Assembly (NCBI RefSeq): GCF_001182785.1
Contig: NZ_CP012099.1
Location: 1,796,501-1,860,500, forward strand
Source: Bacillus thuringiensis
GTDB taxonomy: Bacteria > Bacillota > Bacilli > Bacillales > Bacillaceae_G
Reading direction: 5' to 3'
Length of the DNA: 64,000 bases
How positions within the stretch are numbered: position 1 is the stretch's first letter; each line of letters starts with the position of its first letter. The notes below the pieces were generated by a model. The model was given only the letters and a program-made list of their open reading frames with translations. It was not told the origin of the DNA and searched no databases. This document shows, in pieces, positions 46,309 to 55,144 of the stretch. Both the position numbers and the translations under genes were made by a program.

Positions 46309-46344
46309 TTGACTAAAGTAAGTGACTATATTACAATCACTTAC
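46309..46344 (+). promoter_or_regulatory. Promoter and operator of the azoreductase gene
   Basis: TTGACT (46309-46314) and TACAAT (46332-46337) are 17 bases apart. The perfect inverted repeat GTAAGTGA (46318-46325) / TCACTTAC (46337-46344) overlaps the spacer and -10, an ideal repressor position. No regulator gene is adjacent. The remaining leader up to 46536 is about 190 bases. Confidence 0.7.
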
Positions 46345-46536
46345 ATAAGGTAATTAAATAACAAAAAGTTTCGGAGGCTTAACTTAAGGTATCTATTGGA
46401 ACTTTTTCTTAGAATAAGAATTTTTATGATGATGAATAATGAATATGAAAAGAAAGATTAGGTGAAGAAAATGGGACTATTTAGTTCATTATTTGGTAAA
46501 AAAGAAGAAAATACGAATGTAGAGGGGAATAAAAAA

Positions 46537-47163
46537 ATGTCAAAAGTATTATTTGTAAAAGCAAACGATCGTCCAGCGGAGCAAGCAGTTAGTTCAAAAA
46601 TGTATGAAACATTTGTAAGTACTTATAAAGAAGCAAATCCAAATACAAAAATTACGGAATTAGATTTATTTGCATTAGATCTTCCTTATTACGGAAATAT
46701 CGCGATTTCAGGTGGATATAAACGTAGCCAAGGCATGGAGTTAACAGCTGAAGAAGAGAAGGCGGTTGCTACAGTAGATCAATATTTAAATCAGTTTTTA
46801 GAAGCTGATAAGGTTGTATTTGCATTCCCATTATGGAACTTTACAGTACCAGCACCATTAATCACATATATTTCATACTTATCTCAAGCTGGAAAAACGT
46901 TTAAATATACAGCAAATGGTCCAGAAGGTTTAGTTGGTGGTAAGAAAGTAGTTGTGTTAGGTGCTCGTGGTTCAGATTACTCTTCAGAGCAAATGGCTCC
47001 TATGGAAATGGCAGTTAATTACGTAACAACTGTACTTGGATTCTGGGGAATTACAAATCCAGAGACAGTTGTAATTGAAGGACACAATCAATATCCAGAT
47101 CGTTCACAACAAATTGTTGAAGAAGGTCTAGAAAACGTTAAAAAAGTAGCAGCGAAATTTTAA
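46537..47163 (+). CDS. azoR: FMN-dependent NADH azoreductase
   Basis: Flavodoxin-fold quinone/azo reductase of 208 residues that reduces quinones and azo compounds with NADH, protecting from electrophile stress. Motifs are KVLFVKANDRP, the flavin-binding FAFPLWNFTVPAPLITYISY and VVVLGARGSDYSS. The frame is open upstream: an ATG at 46471 would add MGLFSSLFGKKEENTNVEGN and two lysines; this segment has its own weak AGGTGAAG. AGGGG before 46537 and the family length favour the shorter form. Confidence 0.9.
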   Translation: MSKVLFVKANDRPAEQAVSSKMYETFVSTYKEANPNTKITELDLFALDLPYYGNIAISGGYKRSQGMELTAEEEKAVATVDQYLNQFLEADKVVFAFPLWNFTVPAPLITYISYLSQAGKTFKYTANGPEGLVGGKKVVVLGARGSDYSSEQMAPMEMAVNYVTTVLGFWGITNPETVVIEGHNQYPDRSQQIVEEGLENVKKVAAKF

Positions 47164-47333
47164 TTTATGATAGTAAATGGAAAAACCAACATGGATGACC
47201 GTGTTGGTTTTTTAGTCTATTTTTCATGTTAAAAAATGTATATTTATAAAATAAAAGAAAAGTTCGAAAATAGTATTGCAAAATATTATATAGCAAACTA
47301 TAATGAGTTCAAGAATAGTTGATACTTAAATTA

Positions 47334-47348
47334 AATATTCAGAAAATT
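47334..47348 (+). promoter_or_regulatory. CodY box upstream of brnQ
   Basis: AATATTCAGAAAATT differs from the CodY consensus AATTTTCWGAAAATT by one base and lies 54 bases before the start, as expected for a branched-chain amino acid transporter gene. Confidence 0.75.
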
Positions 47349-47401
47349 CAATTAGTTAAAATTGGAAAATGAGATAAGGAAATTTGAATGGGGGTTATAT
47401 T

Positions 47402-48760
47402 ATGGCGAATAAAGTACCGTTTTCGTTCATAGTAGTTATTGGATTAATGTTATTTGCACTATTTTTTGGAGCAGGAAATTTAATTTTCCCAGCGATGCTT
47501 GGTCAATCAGCAGGAGAGAATGTATGGATTGCTAACGCTGGATTTTTAGTAACTGGTGTTGGATTACCATTACTAGGTGTACTAGCATTTGGTTTTTCAG
47601 GTAAAGATGATTTACAGTCATTAGCAAGTCGTGCTCACCCAGTGTTCGGGATTGTATTTACAACAGTCTTATACTTAGCGATCGGTCCGTTATTTGCAAT
47701 ACCGAGAACAGGAAATGTATCTTATGAAATTGGTCTTAAGCCGTTTATGCCAGAGGGAGTAGGTTCTACACCTTTAATTCTTTTCACAATTATATTCTTT
47801 AGCATCACTTGTTTTTTTTCGCTAAATCCCGCGAAAATTGTCGATATTGTTGGAAAAATTTTAACGCCAATTAAGTTGACTTTCATCGGTATTTTAGTAA
47901 TCGTTGCTTTTATACATCCGATTGGAGATATGCAAGCACCAGTGGAAGCTTATACATCACATGCATTCTTTAAAGGATTCCAAGAAGGATACTTAACGAT
48001 GGATACGCTTGCATCATTTGTATTCGGGATTATCATCATCAATGCTATTAAAGAAAAAGGTGCGAAAACGAAAACACAAATTATGGTCGTTTGTGCAAAA
48101 GCGACAATAATTGCAGCATCTATTTTAGCAATTATCTATACAGCTCTTTCTTATATGGGTGCTTCAAGTGTTGCAAAGCTTGGACATTTAGAGAACGGCG
48201 GAGAAGTATTAGCGAAAGTTTCTAACTACTATTTCGGATCATATGGCGGAGTATTATTAGGATTAATGATTACAGTAGCTTGTTTAACAACTAGTGTGGG
48301 ACTTGTATCAGCATGTTCTTCATTCTTCCATAAGTTATTCCCAAATGTTCCTTACAAAGCAATTGCAATCACACTATGTGTATTTAGTGCAATTGTTGCA
48401 AACGTAGGATTAACACAGTTAATCGCAGTTTCTGTTCCAGTATTAACAGCAATTTATCCACTAGCAATCGTATTGATTTTCTTAACATTCTTCCATTCAT
48501 TATTCAAAGGAAGAGCTGAAGTTTATCAAGTGAGCTTAATCGTAACATTTATCATCAGCTTATTCGATGGATTAAGTGCAGCTGGAGTTAACATTGAAGT
48601 AGTAAGCCAAGTGTTCACTAAATTCCTTCCGATGCAGGAAGTAGGATTAGGCTGGATCTTCCCAGCGATTATCGGTGGATTTATCGGATATGGCATTAGC
48701 GTTGTAAAAATGAAAAATCAAGTTCAACCAGCAACTAGAGCGGATAAGAAAATAGGTTAA
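47402..48760 (+). CDS. brnQ: Branched-chain amino acid carrier BrnQ
   Basis: Cation-coupled importer of leucine, isoleucine and valine (LIVCS family), 452 residues and about twelve membrane segments. The signature FALFFGAGNLIFPAMLGQSAG is at the start, followed by AIGPLFAIPRTGNVSYEIG. GGGGG before the ATG at 47402 selects this start over an in-frame one at 47384. Its CodY box predicts repression in rich medium. Several BrnQ paralogues exist in this group. Confidence 0.93.
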   Translation: MANKVPFSFIVVIGLMLFALFFGAGNLIFPAMLGQSAGENVWIANAGFLVTGVGLPLLGVLAFGFSGKDDLQSLASRAHPVFGIVFTTVLYLAIGPLFAIPRTGNVSYEIGLKPFMPEGVGSTPLILFTIIFFSITCFFSLNPAKIVDIVGKILTPIKLTFIGILVIVAFIHPIGDMQAPVEAYTSHAFFKGFQEGYLTMDTLASFVFGIIIINAIKEKGAKTKTQIMVVCAKATIIAASILAIIYTALSYMGASSVAKLGHLENGGEVLAKVSNYYFGSYGGVLLGLMITVACLTTSVGLVSACSSFFHKLFPNVPYKAIAITLCVFSAIVANVGLTQLIAVSVPVLTAIYPLAIVLIFLTFFHSLFKGRAEVYQVSLIVTFIISLFDGLSAAGVNIEVVSQVFTKFLPMQEVGLGWIFPAIIGGFIGYGISVVKMKNQVQPATRADKKIG

Positions 48761-48763
48761 ATA

Positions 48764-48798
48764 AAAAAGTTATAGAACTTGTTTCTATAACTTTTTTT
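48764..48798 (+). terminator. Terminator of brnQ
   Basis: AAAAAAGTTATAGAA and TTCTATAACTTTTTT around a short loop. Confidence 0.85.
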
Positions 48799-48843
48799 GT
48801 TACTATTAATAATGAGAAAAAATAAAGTAGTAGGGGAAATAAA

Positions 48844-49263
48844 ATGAAAAAAACAATTGATCATATCGGAATCGCAGTTCGTGATATAGATAGTACTATA
48901 CGTTTTTATGAACAGGTTCTATCAGGAGAATTAATAGATCGTTACGTAAGTGAGGCACCAGGTGTAGAAAGCGAAGTAGCCATTCTTGAAGTGGATGGAG
49001 ATAGAATTGAATTACTTGCGCCGACAAATAACACCACTTCACCAATTGCCCGATTTATAAAACAAAAAGGTAAAGGTGTACATCACGTTGCGTATCGAGT
49101 AGATGATTTAGATGTAGCTTTAGAGGAATTGAAAGAACAAGGAATTCGAACGTTAGAGCATACACTGCGCATTAATAAGCACGGTAGAAGGTTAATTTAT
49201 CTTAACCCAGCGGATACAGAAGGAACGATTATCGAGTATTGTGATTATCCGGAAGAGAAATAG
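48844..49263 (+). CDS. VOC superfamily protein, methylmalonyl-CoA epimerase-like
   Basis: A 139-residue metalloprotein of the vicinal oxygen chelate fold, with two betaalphabetabetabeta modules. Metal ligands are expected in IDHIGIAVRD (His), GVHHVAYRVDD (His) and GTIIEYCDYP (Glu), as in methylmalonyl-CoA epimerase and the B. subtilis YqjC type. The mutase partner genes are not here, so the substrate is uncertain. AGGGGAAAT precedes the ATG. Between two terminators, hence monocistronic. Confidence 0.8.
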   Translation: MKKTIDHIGIAVRDIDSTIRFYEQVLSGELIDRYVSEAPGVESEVAILEVDGDRIELLAPTNNTTSPIARFIKQKGKGVHHVAYRVDDLDVALEELKEQGIRTLEHTLRINKHGRRLIYLNPADTEGTIIEYCDYPEEK

Positions 49264-49277
49264 AAGAAGGGTATTTT

Positions 49278-49313
49278 TAAAAAGGTGTTACGTAATAACG
49301 TAACACCTTTTTA
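49278..49313 (+). terminator. Terminator of the VOC gene
   Basis: AAAAAGGTGTTACGT and ACGTAACACCTTTTT around a tiny loop. Confidence 0.88.
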
Positions 49314-49592
49314 TTTATGTATTTCACATTTTCTTCACAAATGATTCACGATAACTTTTCTTCTTTAATAACTTACATAAATATATTTTATGATATAATA
49401 ACAATCGGCTTTAAAAATGTAAGTTGTATCTATCATAATAGTTACTATTATATTGGAAGTTTAGAGGTGGAAGAGAAATAAAGAGTTATACTTTATAGAA
49501 ATTTATATTTAATCAGGTTAATATTTCTACGGAGAATCAAACTTTGGAAGTTAAAGTAATGAAAATAGAGCAATGAGGAAGAGAGAAGTGAA
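49314..49592. other. Upstream region of the copper genes
   Basis: AT-rich leader with a TATAAT at about 49396. No CsoR-type operator (TACCC-n4-GGGTA) and no gene is visible. Confidence 0.45.
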
Positions 49593-51242
49593 ATGAGTGT
49601 GAAAGTAATGAGAAGATTAGGGATATGGCTATTACTTGTGTGTGTGCTTATCATATTGATACCGCAAAGTGCATTTGCTCATGCGTACGTTGTGAAATCA
49701 AACCCTACTGAAAATGAAACATTGAAGAAAGCACCATCTGTTGTAAAAATCGAATTCGATGAGGACATACAAGTTTCAAGTTTTAATACATTGTACGTGA
49801 GAGATACATCAGGTAAAAGAGTCGATTTAAAAGATGCTCATATTGATAAAAAAAATAAAAAGCTATTAGAAGCTGGATTAAAAGACAATCTCAAAAAGGG
49901 TCTTTACTCCATTCAGTGGAAAGCTATTTCAGCTGATGGACATCCAATTCAAGGGGTTATTCCATTCCGTATTGGATTAGCGGAAGCGGGAGCAGACGAT
50001 GTACAAGTGGAAGAGATGGGGTATGTCCCGCAAATCGATATGATTATGGAACGGGGGATTCTATATACGAGTTTCTCGCTATTTTTAGGAGTTCTCTTCT
50101 TTAATCTTATTATGTATAAAGGGAATGCAACCTCGGTTCGATCAAGGAGTAAGAACATAATATGGATCTCCTTATTTGGGATATTTATTAGCTTGTTATT
50201 CAACCTACCATTGCAAGCAAAAATAAATGCTGATGTTTTGTGGCTAGAAGCATTCAACCCTTTACTATTAAAAGAAACATTACAGCTTTCTGTTTTTGGT
50301 TATATATGGATCACTCAAATGGTTCTCATTAGTACGCTTATAATTGTTACGTATTTTGCGGTGAAGTATGAGAAGTTTTCGTCGTTTAAAGTATGGAGTA
50401 TTCCAATACTATTATTTATAGGGTTACTTGTTATGAAAGCATTTAATAGTCACGCATATGGTTTAAAGTTTAAAGAGATTGCTGTCGTTATGGATTTTCT
50501 ACATTTATTCGCAGCTTCATTATGGGTTGGTGGTTTATCATCTATTATTCTTCTTTTACGTAAAGAGGATAACAAGTGGCATATGTATTGGGATATGATT
50601 AAGCGTTTTTCACCGTGGGCAACAGGTGCTGTCATCGTGATTTTAATAACAGGCCTTTTTAACAGTACATTTTTTATTCCAACAATCCACTCGTTATTTG
50701 ATACGAAGTATGGATTGGCTTTATTAACAAAGATACTTTTATTCATTTTCATGGGGATATTGGGAATTATTCATTATGTGAAAGGGAGAATGCGAGCGCA
50801 GCAAGGATTAGGAGCTACGGTGAAAGTAGAGTTTGTCATTGGAAGTATCATTTTCGTAATCGTAGCTTTTATGACAAACGTACAAACACCACCGATGCCT
50901 CCTACTGGACCTTTTACAGAGAGTAAGCAATTAGATAATGGATATGAACTTACGCTAAATGTAAGTCCGAATAAGGTAGGACAAAATAAATTCCATATTA
51001 CACTAAAGGATGAAAAGGGACAGCCTATTACTGATATGGAACAAATGATATTGACGACTCAATCATTAGATATGAACATGGGAAAAGGTTCATTTAAAGT
51101 TTCGGTAGTTTCACCGGGAGAATATGAAGCAGAAGGTATGTATATTAACATGACAGGAAACTGGAATATACATGTTCATGGATTAACAAAATCTCTTGAT
51201 AGTTTCGATACAGATTTTAAATTTATTGTCGGTGGCAGATAA
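49593..51242 (+). CDS. CopC-CopD fusion copper import protein (YcnJ-like)
   Basis: A 549-residue protein joining an extracytoplasmic CopC domain (about 30-130) to an eight-segment CopD membrane domain (about 150-430) and a C-terminal extracellular YtkA-like part (about 440-549). The signal peptide ends at SAFA (residue 29) so that mature protein starts with His30 (HAYVVKSNP), the N-terminal copper ligand of CopC; ADGHPIQG supplies the second histidine. In B. subtilis YcnJ is a copper uptake protein needed under copper limitation. It lies 34 bases before the YcnI gene. ATGs at 49593 and 49608 are both possible starts. Confidence 0.9.
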   Translation: MSVKVMRRLGIWLLLVCVLIILIPQSAFAHAYVVKSNPTENETLKKAPSVVKIEFDEDIQVSSFNTLYVRDTSGKRVDLKDAHIDKKNKKLLEAGLKDNLKKGLYSIQWKAISADGHPIQGVIPFRIGLAEAGADDVQVEEMGYVPQIDMIMERGILYTSFSLFLGVLFFNLIMYKGNATSVRSRSKNIIWISLFGIFISLLFNLPLQAKINADVLWLEAFNPLLLKETLQLSVFGYIWITQMVLISTLIIVTYFAVKYEKFSSFKVWSIPILLFIGLLVMKAFNSHAYGLKFKEIAVVMDFLHLFAASLWVGGLSSIILLLRKEDNKWHMYWDMIKRFSPWATGAVIVILITGLFNSTFFIPTIHSLFDTKYGLALLTKILLFIFMGILGIIHYVKGRMRAQQGLGATVKVEFVIGSIIFVIVAFMTNVQTPPMPPTGPFTESKQLDNGYELTLNVSPNKVGQNKFHITLKDEKGQPITDMEQMILTTQSLDMNMGKGSFKVSVVSPGEYEAEGMYINMTGNWNIHVHGLTKSLDSFDTDFKFIVGGR

Positions 51243-51276
51243 AAAGAAGCTATGTATGAAAAGGAGCTAATAGAAA

Positions 51277-51897
51277 ATGAAACGTATAAAAAAATTAGGA
51301 ACAACAATGATCGCAACAATTATTGCAATGGGAATTTTTTCGTTACCTGTTAGTGCGCACGTCACTGTAAAACCAGCAACTTCTGACATTGGTTCTTGGG
51401 AGACTTATACGATAAAAGTACCAGTTGAAAAAAATGTAGCAACGACAAAAGTTACACTGAAAATACCGTCTGGAGTAGAGTTCCAGCAGTATGAACCAGT
51501 GCCAGGATGGAAAATTGAGGAGCAAAAAGATACAGCCGGAAAAGTTAAAACTGTAGTATGGGAAGCGACAGGAGAAGGGATTTTAACTGGCCAGTTCCAG
51601 CGATTTACTTTCGTCGCTAAAAATCCGGATAAAGAGCAAAAAATAGCTTGGGACGCATATCAACAATATAAAGACGGAGAAATTGTTGAATGGACAGGTG
51701 ATGAAAAAGCTGAAAAACCGCATTCACTTACTACAATTGCAAAAGGTACGTCATTAACAGGAGAACATGGTGAAGTGTCTAGTGTAGAAAAGAATGAAGG
51801 TGCTAGTAATATGCAATTGATAGCAATTATTTTATCTATTTTGGCGATTGTATCGTCGGTAAGTGCGTATGTTTTTGTAGTACGTCGTAAAAAGTAA
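51277..51897 (+). CDS. YcnI-like copper-binding surface protein (DUF1775)
   Basis: A 206-residue secreted, membrane-tethered protein. The signal peptide ends at PVSA (residue 27), exposing mature His28 (HVTVKPATSDIGSWETY), the single histidine brace type copper site described for YcnI, with a conserved tryptophan. The DUF1775 domain spans about 28-150, and a C-terminal helix (about 181-202) followed by RRKK anchors it. Probably a copper chaperone to CopCD. AAGGAGCTAA precedes the ATG. The regulator YcnK of B. subtilis is absent here. Confidence 0.9.
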   Translation: MKRIKKLGTTMIATIIAMGIFSLPVSAHVTVKPATSDIGSWETYTIKVPVEKNVATTKVTLKIPSGVEFQQYEPVPGWKIEEQKDTAGKVKTVVWEATGEGILTGQFQRFTFVAKNPDKEQKIAWDAYQQYKDGEIVEWTGDEKAEKPHSLTTIAKGTSLTGEHGEVSSVEKNEGASNMQLIAIILSILAIVSSVSAYVFVVRRKK

Positions 51898-51900
51898 GAC

Positions 51901-51938
51901 GTAAGAAAGAGCCTACAAACAGTAGGCTCTTTCTTACG
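51901..51938. terminator. Bidirectional intrinsic terminator
   Basis: GTAAGAAAGAGCCTAC and GTAGGCTCTTTCTTAC, perfect 16-base arms, between the converging YcnI and DMT genes. Confidence 0.9.
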
Positions 51939-51939
51939 T

Positions 51940-52845
51940 TTATTTCACTTCAACCCGCTGCCTTACAGCAAATGCTTTCGGTTTTATATTTACAAAACAA
52001 ATGCTCACAACAATAAATAATAGCCCAATAAATAAGCTCATTGTAATGGCCTCATGTAAGAAAATTGAACTTACAATAATAGCAATTAGTGGAATGAGGA
52101 ATGTATAAGCCCCAACTTTACTTGCTTCACCAGCTCCAACAAGTGTGAAGTATGCAAGCCACCCCATTGCAATAACAAAGAATGAAATAAAGAGAAGTAC
52201 GCTAACAAATGGTATACTCCAAGCGATACTAGACCAGCTTTCAAACTCTGAACCAAATCCGATTAAGCAAAGGCCACCAATAATAAGCTGAAGTGTTACC
52301 ATCCAAATGGCATTAACACGGTGACCAGTCTTCTTAATAAATACTGTGCCAAGTGCCCAGCCAATAGCGCATCCTAACGCGAGAAGGGTTCCAATAATAG
52401 AAATATGTCCTGTTAAACTGCTAGAGCTAATAACACCTACACCAATAAATCCGAGAACAAGCCCGAAAATTTTCAAGCCGTACATTGATTCTTCAAGCCA
52501 TATCCACGAGAAAATACCGAGTAAAACTGGTTGTAGAAATACAATGGCGGAAAATAACCCAGCAGGCATATATTGAAGGCCGACAGTTTGTAACCCGTAA
52601 AATATAATGATGTTAAGTAAAGAAGAAATAACGTATAAATGCCACGTTTCTTTTAAATGTAACTCTTTGTATTTCGGTAATGCGAACAGGAGTAAAATGA
52701 ATCCTCCAATTAAAGTTCGAACGCCTGCAAATAAAACAGGTGGTGTATAATGCAGGGCAAACTTTGATAAAGGCCAATTGATTCCCCACATGAAAACGAG
52801 AAAGGTAAGGATTATGGCCGTCTTAGTTCGAGAAAGCTGTGTCAC
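51940..52845 (-). CDS. DMT superfamily transporter (EamA)
   Basis: Ten-segment membrane protein of 301 residues built from two EamA repeats (about 8-140 and 150-290), a family that exports amino acids or metabolites. Typical features are FMWGINWPLSKFAL and PAGLFSAIVFLQPVLLGIFSWI. The substrate is unknown. The start is GTG with GGAGG seven bases upstream. It is divergent from a LysR gene at 52943, the normal arrangement for a regulator and its target exporter. Confidence 0.87.
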   Translation of the reverse strand: MTQLSRTKTAIILTFLVFMWGINWPLSKFALHYTPPVLFAGVRTLIGGFILLLFALPKYKELHLKETWHLYVISSLLNIIIFYGLQTVGLQYMPAGLFSAIVFLQPVLLGIFSWIWLEESMYGLKIFGLVLGFIGVGVISSSSLTGHISIIGTLLALGCAIGWALGTVFIKKTGHRVNAIWMVTLQLIIGGLCLIGFGSEFESWSSIAWSIPFVSVLLFISFFVIAMGWLAYFTLVGAGEASKVGAYTFLIPLIAIIVSSIFLHEAITMSLFIGLLFIVVSICFVNIKPKAFAVRQRVEVK

Positions 52846-52942
52846 TGAAAGACCTCCTTGTTGTTATTCATTTCACTATGATATGATATCGACTGTAATA
52901 AATAAAATGAATCTTTTTTATAAGGAGTATAAGTGATTAGTT

Positions 52943-53812
52943 ATGACCATTACACAACTGCAAGTATTAATAAAAACTGTTGAGTTAGGTAGTTTTACGA
53001 AGGCCGCCAGGGTATTAAATATGACGCAGCCAGCTGTTAGTCATGCGATTTCAAGTATTGAGTCAGAGTTAGGCGTTACTATTCTTATACGTGATAAACG
53101 AAAAGGGCTCCTCATTACGGATGTAGGAAACAGGATTCTTGTACATATTAGAGAGATTTTGAACGGTGTAGAGAAGATTGAACAAGAAGTTGCGATGGAG
53201 AAAGGACACGAAGTTGGGACGATTCGAATTGGTAGTTTTCCGAGTGCCTCTGCACATTTCTTACCCAAAATGATAAACCTTTTTAAGGAGAAGTATCCGA
53301 ACTTAGAAGTAGTTCTTTGTGAAGGAACGATTAAAGAAGTTGAAGATTGGTTAGTATCGAGGGTTATTGATATAGGAATTGTTATTTTGCCTAATAAAGA
53401 TATGGAGATTGTTCCATTAACGAAGGGGAAAATGGTTGCTATCTTAAGAGAGGATCATCCTCTCTGTAAGAAGGACTCTATTACCATTAGTGATTTAGAG
53501 AATGAACCAATCATATTATGTAAGGGCGGATACGAACCACCTATTATTGACATGTTTAAACAAGCAAACGTACCACTTCGGGCTGAGTATGTAATTTCGA
53601 CAGTTACTACAGCTTTAAATATGATTCAAGAAGGATTAGGCATTGCAATATTAGCTGAATTATCTTTAACAAATTTACCAAAAAATGTGCAAACGAGAGA
53701 ATTGGAACCACAAGTATGGAGAGAAATTGCTTTAGCTGTTCCTTCATTAAAGGATTCTTCAATCGCTGTGCAGCTATTTATTGAAGAATTTCAAGCGCTA
53801 TTTGCAGAATAA
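52943..53812 (+). CDS. LysR family transcriptional regulator
   Basis: A 289-residue regulator with the LysR winged helix at about 1-60 (ITQLQVLIKTVELGSFTKAA, then LNMTQPAVSHAISSIESELG) and a type 2 periplasmic-binding-protein-like effector domain. It probably controls the divergent DMT exporter, the shared gap of 97 bases being the expected target. The effector is unknown. Best matching behaviour is that of CysL/YwbI-like proteins, but I cannot refine this. Confidence 0.87.
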   Translation: MTITQLQVLIKTVELGSFTKAARVLNMTQPAVSHAISSIESELGVTILIRDKRKGLLITDVGNRILVHIREILNGVEKIEQEVAMEKGHEVGTIRIGSFPSASAHFLPKMINLFKEKYPNLEVVLCEGTIKEVEDWLVSRVIDIGIVILPNKDMEIVPLTKGKMVAILREDHPLCKKDSITISDLENEPIILCKGGYEPPIIDMFKQANVPLRAEYVISTVTTALNMIQEGLGIAILAELSLTNLPKNVQTRELEPQVWREIALAVPSLKDSSIAVQLFIEEFQALFAE

Positions 53813-53851
53813 AAAGGGGTGTCTCATATATTATAATGGGACACTTTTTAA
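53812..53851 (+). terminator. Terminator of the lysR gene
   Basis: AAAAAGGGGTGTCTCAT and ATGGGACACTTTTTAA around a short loop, beginning directly after the lysR stop. Confidence 0.8.
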
Positions 53852-53880
53852 TTTACTTATAAAAAAATCTATGAAAAGGA

Positions 53881-53916
53881 TTGACTTATCTTTTTGTTGT
53901 AACTATAATGATTACA
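53881..53916 (+). promoter_or_regulatory. Promoter and Rrf2 operator, copy 1
   Basis: Consensus TTGACT (53881-53886), 17-base spacer and TATAAT (53904-53909). The inverted repeat TGTAAC (53898-53903) - TATAATG - ATTACA (53911-53916) brackets the -10 box, so bound protein would block polymerase. The same repeat occurs at 54393. Confidence 0.75.
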
Positions 53917-53933
53917 TCAAGGTGGTGATTACG

Positions 53934-54365
53934 ATGAAAATTAGTAGCCGCTTTTCTATAGCTGTTCATATTTTATCTATTTTAAAAAACAATCCATCTT
54001 CACTATGCACTTCAGACTATATGGCTGAGAGTGTGAATACAAATCCAGTAGTCATTCGTAAAATTATGTCGTATTTGAAACAAGCTGGCTTTGTTTATGT
54101 AAATCGTGGACCAGGTGGCGCGGGATTACTAAAAGATTTACATGAAATCACATTGTTAGATGTGTATCATGCAGTGAATGTAGTAGAAGAAGACAAGCTA
54201 TTTCACATTCACGAGCAACCAAATCCAGATTGTCCAATTGGGGCGAATATTCAAGCGGTGTTAGAAATTATTTTAATTCAAGCGCAATCCGCGATGGAAG
54301 AAGTTTTGAGAACTATTACGATGGGGCAATTGTTTGAAACTTTGCAAGAAAAAATGAATGCTTAA
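53934..54365 (+). CDS. Rrf2 family transcriptional regulator (YwnA-like)
   Basis: A 143-residue winged-helix regulator: KISSRFSIAVHILSILKNNP at the start, then the recognition region ESVNTNPVVIRKIMSYLKQA and the wing VNRGPGGAGLLKD. The single cysteine in NPDCPIGANI may be a redox sensor; the three-cysteine iron-sulfur set of IscR/NsrR is absent. The frame is open upstream to 53781, but AAGGTGGTGAT puts the start at 53934. It probably controls itself and the following thiol oxidoreductase through the shared operator. Confidence 0.88.
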   Translation: MKISSRFSIAVHILSILKNNPSSLCTSDYMAESVNTNPVVIRKIMSYLKQAGFVYVNRGPGGAGLLKDLHEITLLDVYHAVNVVEEDKLFHIHEQPNPDCPIGANIQAVLEIILIQAQSAMEEVLRTITMGQLFETLQEKMNA

Positions 54366-54392
54366 ATAATATTTATATTTTTTTACCATTAA

Positions 54393-54411
54393 TGTAACCG
54401 ATTCAATTACA
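54393..54411 (+). promoter_or_regulatory. Rrf2 operator, copy 2
   Basis: TGTAAC (54393-54398), seven bases, ATTACA (54406-54411): the same arms and spacing as in front of the Rrf2 gene, 26 bases before the DsbA-like gene. Confidence 0.65.
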
Positions 54412-54436
54412 ACGATGAAGGTAAGGTGTAAAAATT

Positions 54437-55087
54437 ATGACTGTAAAAATGAAAGTATACTCAGATTTTATATGTCCGTTTTGTTTTTTAGCAAAAGGTC
54501 CACTAGATGAGGTAGCGAAAGAGAAAGATGTAGAGATTGAATGGATGCCATTTGAATTACGTCCAAGTCCATATTCAAAAATTGATCCATGGAATGAGCC
54601 AGAAAAATTAGGTTCATGGGATGCTTTCATTCTTCCGACAGCGAAGAAATTAGGAATTGATATGCGCTTGCCACGTGTTTCACCACATCCATATACGCAT
54701 TTAGCTTTCGAAGGATGTCAATTTGCGAAAGAACGTGGACTAGGTAATGAGTATCATCACCGCGTATTCACAGCATTTTTCCAAGAAGAGCAAAACATTG
54801 AAGATATTGATGTGTTAACAACATTAGCGGTAGAAGTAGGACTTCCTGAAGCAGAATTTAAAGATGCTTTAGTAACTCGTAAATATAAAGAAAAACATCA
54901 AGAAGCAATTCAGCACGCATATGATGAAGCGAATATTATGGCTGTTCCAACTGTCATGATTGGAGATGAAGTCATTCAAGGGCTTGCTAGTAAAGAAACA
55001 CTAGAAAGGGTCATTGATAAAGAAATTGAAAAGGATAAAACAAATTCATTTGAAGGTATGCAATGTAATACCGATGGATATTGCTAA
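54437..55087 (+). CDS. DsbA family oxidoreductase (FrnE-like)
   Basis: Cytoplasmic thioredoxin-fold protein of 216 residues with the CPFC redox motif (Cys13-Cys16) in YSDFICPFCFLAKG and the cis-proline loop AVPTVMIGDEVIQG. FrnE-like members act in disulfide exchange or polyketide metabolism. The C-terminal CNTDGYC offers a second cysteine pair. It follows the Rrf2 gene by 71 bases with its own operator copy and precedes a nitroreductase, pointing to an electrophile or oxidant stress response. TAAGGTG precedes the ATG. Confidence 0.88.
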   Translation: MTVKMKVYSDFICPFCFLAKGPLDEVAKEKDVEIEWMPFELRPSPYSKIDPWNEPEKLGSWDAFILPTAKKLGIDMRLPRVSPHPYTHLAFEGCQFAKERGLGNEYHHRVFTAFFQEEQNIEDIDVLTTLAVEVGLPEAEFKDALVTRKYKEKHQEAIQHAYDEANIMAVPTVMIGDEVIQGLASKETLERVIDKEIEKDKTNSFEGMQCNTDGYC

Positions 55088-55144
55088 TTCGCTTGTTATG
55101 AAATAACAAAATAAATTATAAAACAAACATTTGGAGGAATTAAA

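Noticed and set aside
53781..53933. Upstream extension of the Rrf2 protein
   Set aside because: It crosses the lysR terminator and the consensus promoter; the ribosome binding site is at 53934.
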